Shown here in pieces: positions 32,992 to 41,686 of a stretch of 64,000 nucleotides of DNA. The notes beneath the pieces were generated by a model. The model was not told the origin of the DNA, ran no database searches, and saw only the letters and a list, made by a program, of their open reading frames with translations. Made by a program: the position numbers and the translations under genes. Source of the stretch: an uncultured Ruminococcus sp. (GTDB lineage Bacteria; Bacillota; Clostridia; Oscillospirales; Acutalibacteraceae); the NCBI GenBank assembly GCA_902762615.1, contig CACWOX010000002.1, forward strand, positions 1-64,000. The letters run 5' to 3'. Numbering within the stretch: the stretch's first letter is position 1; every line of letters starts with the position of its first letter.

Positions 32992-33869
32992 ATTCTGTCG
33001 GCTCCCACTATGCTGGAAAGATTGGACATTATGCTCTCTGCCACATCCGGCTTGTTCATGGTGTAGAGGTGTATTCCCTTCACGCCGTTTGCAATAAGGT
33101 CGATGATCTGCTCGGTGGCATAGGCTATGCCCGCCTGCTTCATCGCCTCGGGATTGTCTCCGAATTTATCGGCAATCCTGCGGAACCGGGTGGGAAGCGT
33201 AGCGCCCGACAGCTTGCAGCTTCGCACAATCTGGGCGGAGTTTGTCATGGGCATGATTCCGGCGAGAATAGGTACATTGATGTCCTTTTTCAGCGCTCGG
33301 AACATGAAGCTGTAAAAAGCGGTATTGTCAAAGAACATCTGCGTCGTGAGGAAGTCAACGCCGCAATCCACCTTCGCCTTGAGATGATTGAGATCCTGCT
33401 CCATGCTTTCGCACTCCACATGGCCCTCGGGATAGCACGCCGCGCCAATGCAGAAATCTCCGTGACGCTTGATCTCGGTGACAAGTTCGCTGGCATAGGT
33501 AAAATCGCGCGGCTTGTCCCTGTTTTCTTCGAGAATGTCTCCGCGAAGCGCGAGAATATTCTCAATGCCGTATGCTTTCAGCTTTTCAATCGCATCGGCA
33601 ACCTCCTGACGGTTGGAAGAAGCGCAGGTCAGATGCGCGAGCGCCGTGTTGCCCGTTTCGTTTATGTAGCGTGCGATCTCAACCGTCTGCTGAGATGTTC
33701 CGCCGCCGGCGCCGTATGTCACACTGACAAAATCCGGGTTGAGATCGCATATTGATTTGGCAACCGCCTTGGTCTTGTCAATATTCATGTAGCTTTTTGG
33801 CGGAAATATTTCGCACGAAAAAATCGCCTGATTCTTTTTTATAATGTCTTTTATTTGCATGTCATTCAC
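32979..33869 (-). CDS. metF: 5,10-methylenetetrahydrofolate reductase
   Basis: Flavoprotein that makes 5-methyl-tetrahydrofolate for MetH. The 296-residue barrel has the N-terminal FSCEIFPPKS, VTYGAGGGTS, HLTCASSNRQEV, and ALRGDILEENRD motifs and the DFLTTQMFFDN segment. AAAGGA lies six bases ahead of the ATG, which is nine bases behind the maf stop. The operon order metF, activation domain, metH places the whole methyl branch in one transcript. Confidence 0.95.
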   Translation of the reverse strand: MNDMQIKDIIKKNQAIFSCEIFPPKSYMNIDKTKAVAKSICDLNPDFVSVTYGAGGGTSQQTVEIARYINETGNTALAHLTCASSNRQEVADAIEKLKAYGIENILALRGDILEENRDKPRDFTYASELVTEIKRHGDFCIGAACYPEGHVECESMEQDLNHLKAKVDCGVDFLTTQMFFDNTAFYSFMFRALKKDINVPILAGIMPMTNSAQIVRSCKLSGATLPTRFRRIADKFGDNPEAMKQAGIAYATEQIIDLIANGVKGIHLYTMNKPDVAESIMSNLSSIVGADRICMK

Positions 33870-33878
33870 TGTCCTTTG

Positions 33879-34442
33879 TCAATGTATCTTGCGTATTTCC
33901 TGCATAAGTCTGCCTATGGGCAGCCCCATGACATTGTAATAATCCCCTATGATGCCGCTGATAAATACGGCTCCTCCGCCCTGTATGGCATAGCCTCCCG
34001 CCTTGTCGCTGTATTCTCCGGTTGCGATGTAATCTCTTATCTGACTGTCGCTGAGGGGATAAAAATGCACCTCGGTGGCTTCCACAAATTTGTTGACAGT
34101 GAGGTCGCTGTTGACAATCGCAACGCCCGTATAAACCGTGTGCGTTCTGTCCGAAAGCGCCGACAGCATGCGGTATGCATCCTCCGCGTCCTTGGGTTTG
34201 CCGAATTTTTTGCCGTCGAGACTGACAATTGTATCGGCTCCTATGACGATGCTGCCTTTACATTTTTCGAGATTGGCAACAGCAAGTGCCTTTCTCTCGC
34301 TGAGTATGAGAGCGGCAACTCCCGGGTCGGTATCCTCCGGAACATTTTCATCGGCGTCGCTTGTTACGACATCAAATTTAAGCCCGGTCAGTTCAAGAAG
34401 CTCACGCCGCCGCGGTGAGCCTGATGCAAGTATTAGCTTCAT
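33879..34442 (-). CDS. maf: Maf-type nucleoside triphosphate pyrophosphatase
   Basis: House-cleaning enzyme that hydrolyses dTTP/UTP or modified nucleotides. The 187-residue protein opens with ILASGSPRRRELLE and has GADTIVSLDGKKFGKPKD and the GGYAIQG block, all typical of Maf. The ATG at 34442 is chosen for the SGSPRR position and the AAAGGAAG ahead; the frame is open 48 codons more but overlaps the neighbour. Confidence 0.95.
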   Translation of the reverse strand: MKLILASGSPRRRELLELTGLKFDVVTSDADENVPEDTDPGVAALILSERKALAVANLEKCKGSIVIGADTIVSLDGKKFGKPKDAEDAYRMLSALSDRTHTVYTGVAIVNSDLTVNKFVEATEVHFYPLSDSQIRDYIATGEYSDKAGGYAIQGGGAVFISGIIGDYYNVMGLPIGRLMQEIRKIH

Positions 34443-34461
34443 TAATAAATTACTTCCTTTG

Positions 34462-34683
34462 TTATATCTTAAAATCCTCCGGGCTGAATTGCTTGAGAAG
34501 AGGCTGCTCCTTAGGTTCTCTGAGGGTTGGCTCATAGCGGAAAGCGCCGCATGAGGTGCAGTTTTCAGTGTTTTTGCCCTTTTCACATATCATTTTACCC
34601 AAATCATTCGGGTTGTCAACATAATAAAGACAATATTTACATGATGGATTTATGTTTTTTCCGTAAAGCCTTGTAAAATTCAT
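34462..34683 (-). CDS. Small cysteine-rich protein, probable zinc ribbon
   Basis: 73 residues with two CxxC pairs (SCKYC and NCTSC) and one Cys between them, a pattern expected for a zinc ribbon. I do not recognise the family or a function. The ATG at 34683 overlaps the stop of the ylbJ-like gene as ATGA and has a GGAG site, so it is clearly translated with it. It lies 19 bases ahead of maf. Confidence 0.7.
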   Translation of the reverse strand: MNFTRLYGKNINPSCKYCLYYVDNPNDLGKMICEKGKNTENCTSCGAFRYEPTLREPKEQPLLKQFSPEDFKI

Positions 34684-35822
34684 TGATCTGTTATCTCCTT
34701 TTCCGATGGCAGACATATCACGCTCATAAGGCACATGACGAGCATTGCACAGCCGAATCCGACCGATACGCGAGAGAATTCCGCCGGTATTGTGCTTGCA
34801 GCATTTCCAGATGTCGGCAGAGCCATCGACGAAAAAAACGGCAGTTTAAGAGCAAGCCAGACAATTAAGCTGCAAATCGCTCCCTGCGTCATTCGCGTCA
34901 GAATGTAGAGACTTTTTCGTGGACGAACAGTACTGCAAATGGCAAAATTCTGAAAATGCACCGACAGCCCGCCGAATCCCGCGACAAATGCCGTAAACTG
35001 AATTCCAAAACGCACCGAAAGCATACTCCCCGCGGTCACTTCAGCTGCGCAGGGAAGTATGATCCTGCCGAATTCACCAAAGCCAAAATGCTCCGCCAGC
35101 ATTCCGAGCGCGTTATTAACGCCGGAGGAATTGAGCATTTCGGTTATCACCTGAAAGAGAATGATAAAGCTGCACATATTCAGCATGGTCGAGGCAGTAT
35201 TGGCAGCCGACTGCACGAAGGCGTCGGGACTGCGGGAAATATTCCTGACGGAATCGTCGCTTTTTGAGGAAGTAACATTGCCGCTGCCGGATATAAGCCT
35301 TTGTGCTATTCCTATTATTATACATGAGATTGCCTGTGCTGTCAATATCAACAATCCTGCCGTTTTATTTTTGTAAAGCTCTGCTCCTATCATGCCTATG
35401 GCAAAACCGGGTCCCGAGCAAAATGCCATATTCGCAAGCCGCTCACCTTCTCTGCGGGTTATTTTTTTGTCCGAAACAAGTGTCTCGGCAGCTCTTGCGC
35501 CTGCGGGATATCCCCCGATCAGAGCGGTGAGCAATGCCACTCCGCAAATGCCGGGCAGCCCGAAGAGCAGCCTCGCGGGTTTATCAAGCAAACTTCCCGC
35601 AAGATCGGCAGCGCCGCTTTTGACGATGTACTGTGACAGGAGCATCATCGGAAAAAGCGACGGAATGACGCTGGCACCGCATATTGTGATTCCTCTGCGC
35701 ACAGCTTCTGCCGCGTTTCCTGAATAAATAAGAAACAGCACACAAGCCATAATGGATACGACAGCGGCATAAAGCAAAAATAACATTTGATTGAAATTCT
35801 GTTTTCTCATTTCCACGGACAT
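34680..35822 (-). CDS. ylbJ: YlbJ-like sporulation integral membrane protein
   Basis: 380-residue membrane protein with about eight or nine helices and nucleoside-recognition (Gate) type segments: CGASVIPSLFPMMLL near 48-62, IGGYPAGARAAETLV near 105, FCSGPGFAIGMIGAEL near 135, and a second half with GFGGLSVHFQ. This is the pattern of YlbJ, needed for the spore cortex or coat stage in Bacillus. It diverges from the sporulation pair yqfC-yqfD, which supports the assignment. The ATG at 35822 lies close behind GAGGTG. Confidence 0.8.
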   Translation of the reverse strand: MSVEMRKQNFNQMLFLLYAAVVSIMACVLFLIYSGNAAEAVRRGITICGASVIPSLFPMMLLSQYIVKSGAADLAGSLLDKPARLLFGLPGICGVALLTALIGGYPAGARAAETLVSDKKITRREGERLANMAFCSGPGFAIGMIGAELYKNKTAGLLILTAQAISCIIIGIAQRLISGSGNVTSSKSDDSVRNISRSPDAFVQSAANTASTMLNMCSFIILFQVITEMLNSSGVNNALGMLAEHFGFGEFGRIILPCAAEVTAGSMLSVRFGIQFTAFVAGFGGLSVHFQNFAICSTVRPRKSLYILTRMTQGAICSLIVWLALKLPFFSSMALPTSGNAASTIPAEFSRVSVGFGCAMLVMCLMSVICLPSEKEITDQ

Positions 35823-35868
35823 TCACCTCTTTGAAAATGAATATGTAATTCTCATAAGAAAAATAACG

Positions 35869-35897
35869 TGATATTCCATGCGTAACCGGCATATAAA
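35869..35897 (+). promoter_or_regulatory. Sigma-E-like promoter of yqfC-yqfD
   Basis: TGATATT (35869-35875), a 14-base spacer and CATATAAA (35890-35897), close to the mother-cell sigma-E pattern kmATATT / CATACAmT. The operon is under sigma-E in Bacillus, which agrees. Confidence 0.5.
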
Positions 35898-35919
35898 TGA
35901 AACTACCGGGGTGAAAACT

Positions 35920-36207
35920 ATGGATCATTTGAATAATAATAACAACGCTCTTTCCGACAGATTTCTCAGAAGGCTTATGAATGCATCGCCCGATTTCAGT
36001 CACGGGGAATGCCGCATTACATTTGAGGTTGGAAAGGGACTGCTGATTGAGGGCTGCCGCGGAATCTGCGACTACAGTGATGACAGAATCATTGTTTCAA
36101 CTTGCTCAAAAAACGTCGTTATTGCCGGCGGCTGTCTGAGTATATGCCGAATGATAGAAAACACCGTCGTAATATGCGGCAATATTTGTTCTGTGAGCTT
36201 TATTTGA
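35920..36207 (+). CDS. yqfC: Sporulation protein YqfC (YabP/YqfC family)
   Basis: 95-residue member of the YabP/YqfC family, with HGECRITFEVGKGLLIEGCRGI and the beta-rich C-terminal block VVIAGGCLSICRMIENTVVICGNI. Acts in the mother cell during engulfment-stage sporulation; the molecular role is not known. The ATG at 35920 is preceded by GGGGTG; a start 14 codons earlier lacks a site and would begin upstream of the expected transcript start. Confidence 0.85.
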   Translation: MDHLNNNNNALSDRFLRRLMNASPDFSHGECRITFEVGKGLLIEGCRGICDYSDDRIIVSTCSKNVVIAGGCLSICRMIENTVVICGNICSVSFI

Positions 36208-36221
36208 AGGAAGGTGAACGC

Positions 36222-37418
36222 ATGCCCGGATTCATCAAGGAGACGGTCTGCTTTGAGATAGTCGGCGGTTCAGTGGAGCGTTTTTTGAATATTGCCAACC
36301 GACGCTGGCTGAATGTATTCAATGTAAATTACAGTGACGGCAGGGTATTCGCCTTTACTTCGGCAAAGGAATTCCCGTCACTTTGCGCTGTGGCTGCAAA
36401 AGCGAATGCAGAGCTTGTGATTATTTCTCATTTCGGACTGCCCTATTATATCAGACATTACAGCAAAAGATGGGGTTTTTCAGCTGGTTTTCTACTGTTT
36501 TGCGCAGCGCTTTGGGTGATGTCTCTGTTTGTGTGGTCGGTGGATCTGGAGAATCTTCCCGAGCAATACGCCGTCAGCGTGACCGATCTGCTTTATGAGG
36601 AAGGCATACGAACCGGCGTGCTGTGTTCTTCCATTCACGGAGATATGCTACAGACGCTGCTCGAAGAAAAACTTCCTCAGTTTGACATGATACAGGTATC
36701 ACGCATGGGGAGCAAGGCAAAGGTAAAATTCAATGCCTCGGTTCCGGTCAGAAAGCCAATAGAAAATCACGAGCCGTGTGATCTGATTGCCGGAGAAAGC
36801 GGTCAGATAGTATCCGCCACAGCTTCACAGGGGACGATTTTTGTAAAACAGGGAGATATCGTGGTTCCCGGAGATGTGCTTGTCAGCGGGGTATTTGACT
36901 CTTTGGGAGAAAGCATAGTGATGGTGCATGCCAAAGGAAATGTTACGGCGCTGGTAGATAAAACATTCTCCGAAACGGTGAATTTCAGCCAGATTGTCAC
37001 CGAACCGACCGGACACATCATAAATATCAACCGTCTCATGGCGTTTGGTATCGAGATACCTCTTTTTGGCTCATTGCCCAAGGGGAACTACAGCAGAACA
37101 TACGAAGAAATCCCTCTCAGCGTCTTAGGCTTTGATTTTCCGATAGTGCTTCGCAGAGAGCAGTGGCACGAGCTTTGCTACACCGAAAAGCAATTCACTC
37201 CGGAAGAATGTACGGAGCAGGCGGAAGCCATTCTGGACAGAAAGATAAAAAAAGCCGATCATATTGAGGTGGTCAGCAGTGAACGCACAGTAAACGAAAC
37301 CAATTCCGGCATACGTGTGACGAGATACGTCACTTTTCTAAAGGAGATATCGGAGGAAAGACCCTTGCAGGTCGAAAGAAAAACCAAAGATGAGCAATCA
37401 CCGCAGGAGCCTGAATGA
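36222..37418 (+). CDS. yqfD: Sporulation protein YqfD
   Basis: 398-residue protein matching YqfD: a cytoplasmic N-terminal part (1-85), one membrane segment (about 90-108, FLLFCAALWVMSLFVWSV), and a large exported C-terminal part with VPVRKP, a GQIVSATASQGTIFVKQGDIVVPGDVLVSGV repeat-like core and TYEEIPLSV. It follows yqfC by 14 bases with AAGGAAGG ahead of the ATG at 36222. The sporulation terminator overlaps its stop codon. Confidence 0.9.
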   Translation: MPGFIKETVCFEIVGGSVERFLNIANRRWLNVFNVNYSDGRVFAFTSAKEFPSLCAVAAKANAELVIISHFGLPYYIRHYSKRWGFSAGFLLFCAALWVMSLFVWSVDLENLPEQYAVSVTDLLYEEGIRTGVLCSSIHGDMLQTLLEEKLPQFDMIQVSRMGSKAKVKFNASVPVRKPIENHEPCDLIAGESGQIVSATASQGTIFVKQGDIVVPGDVLVSGVFDSLGESIVMVHAKGNVTALVDKTFSETVNFSQIVTEPTGHIININRLMAFGIEIPLFGSLPKGNYSRTYEEIPLSVLGFDFPIVLRREQWHELCYTEKQFTPEECTEQAEAILDRKIKKADHIEVVSSERTVNETNSGIRVTRYVTFLKEISEERPLQVERKTKDEQSPQEPE

Positions 37419-37438
37419 CGACTCCTGCGGTGACTTTT
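37398..37438. terminator. Terminator overlapping the yqfD stop codon
   Basis: 12-base perfect stem (37398-37409 with 37422-37433) with the TGA stop of yqfD in its loop, followed by TTTT. It also separates yqfD from the convergent udg gene. Confidence 0.8.
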
Positions 37439-37441
37439 ATG

Positions 37442-38020
37442 CTACATATCGTATGTTTCGGGACAGACTTCCATTATTTTTTCGCGCAAAAGCAGGAAGT
37501 CGTTGAAGGCATCCGGCTTCTGGCTGGGATTTCGCAGCAGGGCGGCAGGATGAAGAGTTGCCATCATCAGCGTACCCTTTTTGTCTATGAACTGACCGTG
37601 CTGCTTAGTAATCTTCATATTCGGATCCATCAGCTTCATGCCGGCTATTCTGCCGAGACAGACGATGATCTTCGGGCGCATGATGGCAAACTGATTGCGC
37701 AGCCAGCCAATACACGCCTCCTGCTCTTCGGGAAGCGGATCGCGGTTTTGCGGAGGTCGGCATTTGACAATGTTGGCAATATAAATATTGCGTTCACGTG
37801 AGAGATCGACCGCGTCGAGCATGGTGTCAAGCAGCTTTCCGGCTCTGCCGACAAACGGTTCGCCCTGCAGGTCCTCGTTTTCTCCGGGGCCTTCTCCCAC
37901 AAAAAGCACCTTGGCGTTTTGATTCCCCACACCGAAAACGACGTTGTGCCGCCCTTGGCAGAGTCCGCATTTGGTGCATTTGAGACATTCTCTTTTTAAT
38001 TCGTCAAAATCCTGATACAT
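37442..38020 (-). CDS. Uracil-DNA glycosylase, family 4
   Basis: Removes uracil from DNA. 192 residues with CTKCGLC near the N-terminus (iron-sulfur ligands), GEGPGENEDLQGEPFVGRAGKLLD (motif A), IVKCRPPQNRDP, and HPAALLRNP (motif B). The cysteines are those of the iron-sulfur family 4/5 enzymes, not the Ung family. It follows addA by 24 bases; AGGTGAT lies ahead of the ATG. Confidence 0.93.
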   Translation of the reverse strand: MYQDFDELKRECLKCTKCGLCQGRHNVVFGVGNQNAKVLFVGEGPGENEDLQGEPFVGRAGKLLDTMLDAVDLSRERNIYIANIVKCRPPQNRDPLPEEQEACIGWLRNQFAIMRPKIIVCLGRIAGMKLMDPNMKITKQHGQFIDKKGTLMMATLHPAALLRNPSQKPDAFNDFLLLREKIMEVCPETYDM

Positions 38021-38044
38021 TTCTTTATCACCTGTGTCAATTGA

Positions 38045-41000
38045 TTATTTTACCTCAATGAGCCTGTCGAGATAGAAGGAATAAAGGTAGATTCCTTTCA
38101 CCGGCTTCTCAAGCACTCGCTCCATGGCGTACCGGTAGAGTCTGAGCTGCGTGCCGTAATGCCCGATCAGCTTCTGAGGGTCGGATATGCGATCGGTCTT
38201 GTAATCGAGTATGACAGCGCCGTCGGGGTAGACAAGCACACAGTCACATTCGCCCTCGAGCACAATAGGTTCATCCCCGATATCCGCGCCGGTGACAAAG
38301 GATGTGTGCTCCCTGTCAAGGATAACGGAGAATTCACGCTCACGGAGTATCTCGTCGGCGTCCGAAAGCATCGGCTTCATCTGTCCGAAAAAGGCGGCAA
38401 TCTTTGCGGTGTCTACTGCGTTTGCCTCCGTCTCTGTGAGAAATCCGTACTTCTGAAGCCGTTTCAGTTCCTCTTCGGGCGACTCAGCAGCGGCACGGAA
38501 ATTGGCAAATTCCATGTATTTGTGCAGAGCCTTTCCCCTTTCGGTGGGAGTCAGCCCTCCGGTCATCATAAAAGCGGGACGCACCAGATTGACGGATTCG
38601 CCCGAATGTTCCCGCTTGGTAAGCTCGGAGGCAGTCACCTTTGTGGGAACTCCCGACAGCGCTTCGTAAGGATATTGGAATGCAATGCGCTGCTTTATGG
38701 CAGCCATCAAGGCTTCATCAGGCTTGGAAGACGCTGAGGGATTCGGCTGGATTTCTTCCGGTTGACTGGGGGTTTCCTCGTCGGAAATCTCTTCCCCTTC
38801 GTAAATTACAGCCTTTAACTTACAGCTTGGTGCGGCGACGGCGTCAACGCAGATATCCGAAATTTCTCTTAGACAGCCGCAGTCCGGGTGCCGGATAGCC
38901 GCTATCGCCAGCCATGCGGCGAAGGAATTGCACTGTGACATGGCGAACGGTGGTATCTGTCCGTCGTCCGTCGAATTGTAAACCGCAATGGCCGCATCGT
39001 TAATGCACGATTTGACTGAACGCGGAGTTGCCACCATGATAAGCTTTTCCTTTGCCCGGGTCAGCGCGACATATAATATACGCATTTCCTCGCTCAGACT
39101 CTCGCTGTGCGAACGCTCGATAATTGCCCTGCGTATCTGGGTTTCGTACCATGCGCCGTTTTCTTTTATTTTCATGCCTATGCCGAGATCGTTGTGTGTA
39201 ATGACTCCCCCTGCATCGCCGTCCTTTTTGAATTGCGTGCCGAGTCCGGCGATAATGCAAACAGGAAATTCAAGCCCCTTGGATTTGTGAATGGTCATAA
39301 TTCTGACCACGTTGGAATTCTCCGTGACCGAGACTGCACCCGGCAGGTCTTCCCCCTGTTCAAGCATTCTGTCCACAGTAGAGATAAATGCGCCAATCCC
39401 GAAGGAACCGGAGCCTTCGCACTTGGCGGCAAATTCACAGAGCAGCCGTATATTTGCCCTGCGTATGCTGCCGTTGGGCATGGCTCCGACAGCGGCAAGA
39501 TAACCTGTGGAATAGCAGATTTCCTCGATCAGGCTGTCGGCAGGCTGTGTAGCGGCAAGCAGCCTGAACTGATCCATGCTTTCAAGGAACGAACTGCACT
39601 TGACGTCTCCGTCATTTGCCATGGACATGACAGCGCCGTAAAGCGGCGCGGAACGTTCTTTGAGCCTGATCCGCGCCATTTCGTCGGGCGTGAAACCGAA
39701 TATGGGCGACATCATCACGCACATGAGCGGAATGTCAAGCAATGGATTGCTGAGCACTCTGAGAAACGAGAGAATAACATTTGATTCATCGGTGTCAAGC
39801 AGTCCTCCGTCATTGGAAATCCATGACGGAATGCCCTTGATTTCAAGCGCGTCGGCATAGCTGCGTCCGTTGGAGCTGATTCCCCGGCGGAGAATACAGA
39901 AGTCGCTGCACCGTGCGGGACGAAGTTCTCCCGTTACCTTATCGGTGACCTTAAAACCCTCGGAAAGCATTCCGGCTATGAGCGACGCGATGTATTCCGC
40001 TTCAAAATCGGTTCCGCTGAGAGCGTATCCTCTCGGACGTGAGAGAAAGTGCAGTTCGGCAGTCATTTCGTCAGAATCGGGATATACCGCGCGGGCGGCA
40101 AGCTCCTGCGTTCCGTCATACCGAACGCCGCCCATTTCGGGCGACATGATCTGACGGAAAATGAAATTGATTGCCTCGGTGACCTCGCTCCGGCTGCGGA
40201 AGTTAGCGCCCAGTGTGATCAGCGCTGGATATCGGGTTTCTGCCGGAGTGTACGGCATGTAACGGTTGAATTTGTCCATGAAAAGCTCCGGCACCGCTTT
40301 TCGGAATCGGTATATGCTCTGCTTCATATCTCCGACCATAAACATATTCACGCCGTCGGTCAGCTCTCTTTTGCCGACTGAATCGGGATTGCGTGCAACA
40401 GCGGAGAATATCAGGCTTTGCACGGCATTGGTATCCTGATACTCGTCGAGCATGATTTCATCGAACTGTTCGGTCAGCGCAACAGCCGTATCGGTTTTGC
40501 AGTACGCTTTCAGGAAGTCTGATGAGGCGGAAGCGGTCGCTGTCTCCTGTAAAGCGTCTTTCCTTTGCACAAGCAGATTGACCGCCATATGTTCGAGGTC
40601 TACAAAGTCCAGAATGTGCCGTCTTGCCTTGGCTTGAGCGATTTCATCGTAGTACTCACGAAGCAGCTGCATCAGCTTACGAACCATTCTTCCTGTGAAG
40701 TCAATTTCCTTTACGAATTCTGTGGAGCCGCAAATGACACAGGAGCGTATTTCGTTCATCGTCTGTTCGACAACCGAACGGGCTGCTTTGGCTATTTCAG
40801 CTTCATAAGGCAGCTTTGTGGTTCTCCCGAGCGGAGTTATCACGGCTTCGGAGGCGTATTTGTAAAGAGCGTCCCAATTTTCAGCGACTGCCGCACGGTG
40901 AATACCTTGCAGTATCTCCGCGTCTTTTTCAAATGACGGCAGATATTTTTCACTTAGCTTTTCGTCGGACGCGGAGACGTCGCAGGCAATGGCATTGCAT

Positions 41001-41686
41001 TGAAGCCCGTATTCGGATGCTCTTGCGGCATACTCCATTGTCGATTTTCCCCATATTGTGTTGGTCGGGTCGGTCGATGAATAGCTGCTTTCCAGCAGAT
41101 GCATCATATCCTCCGGGAACGGGAAGGAGCCTATGTAGAAATCCAGCCGCTTGATAAGCTCCGACAGCTCATTGTCGTTTTTGTCGCCTATCAGCTGCTC
41201 CACCAGCTCAAAGAAATCGTCGTCTCCCTCGGCGTAATTGCGTTCCAGCACCTCGTTAATGCATTCCTCACGCAGAATTTTCAGTTCAGCGTCGTCTGCA
41301 ATGCGGAAATCGGGAGAAATATCCAGCTTGTAGAAATGATCCCTCACCAGCTTGCTGCAAAATGAATCAATCGTGCAGATCTGCGCCTTCTTAATCAGAA
41401 TCATCTGCCGGCGCATTCTGGTATCCCATGGATTCTGCTCCAGCTTTTTCTGAAGCTCGGTCGTTATACGCTCCTTCATTTCGGCTGCCGCAGCTCTGGT
41501 GAATGTCACGATAAGCAGCCTATCCGCGTCGCAGTATTTTTGCGGGTCGTCGGAAGTCAGCCTTTCAATTACCCTCTGCACCAAAACGGCGGTTTTGCCT
41601 GAGCCAGCCGCAGCTGAGACCAGCAGTGTTCCTCCCGTCGCATCAATTGCGCTTCGCTGCTGCGGCGTCCATATTCTCTCACCCAT
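38045..41686 (-). CDS. addA: ATP-dependent helicase/nuclease AddA
   Basis: UvrD-like helicase and RecB-type nuclease that resects double-strand breaks with AddB. 1213 residues: Walker A AAAGSGKTAVL, motif II DEYQDTNAVQ, NFRSRSEV, IHKSKGLEFPVC, VALTRAKEKL, and at the C-terminus the nuclease motif GECDCVLVY...AVILDYKTDR. The ATG has a GGAGG site inside the addB end and overlaps that gene by eight bases. Confidence 0.95.
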   Translation of the reverse strand: MGERIWTPQQRSAIDATGGTLLVSAAAGSGKTAVLVQRVIERLTSDDPQKYCDADRLLIVTFTRAAAAEMKERITTELQKKLEQNPWDTRMRRQMILIKKAQICTIDSFCSKLVRDHFYKLDISPDFRIADDAELKILREECINEVLERNYAEGDDDFFELVEQLIGDKNDNELSELIKRLDFYIGSFPFPEDMMHLLESSYSSTDPTNTIWGKSTMEYAARASEYGLQCNAIACDVSASDEKLSEKYLPSFEKDAEILQGIHRAAVAENWDALYKYASEAVITPLGRTTKLPYEAEIAKAARSVVEQTMNEIRSCVICGSTEFVKEIDFTGRMVRKLMQLLREYYDEIAQAKARRHILDFVDLEHMAVNLLVQRKDALQETATASASSDFLKAYCKTDTAVALTEQFDEIMLDEYQDTNAVQSLIFSAVARNPDSVGKRELTDGVNMFMVGDMKQSIYRFRKAVPELFMDKFNRYMPYTPAETRYPALITLGANFRSRSEVTEAINFIFRQIMSPEMGGVRYDGTQELAARAVYPDSDEMTAELHFLSRPRGYALSGTDFEAEYIASLIAGMLSEGFKVTDKVTGELRPARCSDFCILRRGISSNGRSYADALEIKGIPSWISNDGGLLDTDESNVILSFLRVLSNPLLDIPLMCVMMSPIFGFTPDEMARIRLKERSAPLYGAVMSMANDGDVKCSSFLESMDQFRLLAATQPADSLIEEICYSTGYLAAVGAMPNGSIRRANIRLLCEFAAKCEGSGSFGIGAFISTVDRMLEQGEDLPGAVSVTENSNVVRIMTIHKSKGLEFPVCIIAGLGTQFKKDGDAGGVITHNDLGIGMKIKENGAWYETQIRRAIIERSHSESLSEEMRILYVALTRAKEKLIMVATPRSVKSCINDAAIAVYNSTDDGQIPPFAMSQCNSFAAWLAIAAIRHPDCGCLREISDICVDAVAAPSCKLKAVIYEGEEISDEETPSQPEEIQPNPSASSKPDEALMAAIKQRIAFQYPYEALSGVPTKVTASELTKREHSGESVNLVRPAFMMTGGLTPTERGKALHKYMEFANFRAAAESPEEELKRLQKYGFLTETEANAVDTAKIAAFFGQMKPMLSDADEILREREFSVILDREHTSFVTGADIGDEPIVLEGECDCVLVYPDGAVILDYKTDRISDPQKLIGHYGTQLRLYRYAMERVLEKPVKGIYLYSFYLDRLIEVK

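Noticed and set aside
32961-33755. 264-codon plus-strand frame opposite metF
   Set aside because: Shadow; metF motifs and ribosome site are on the minus strand.
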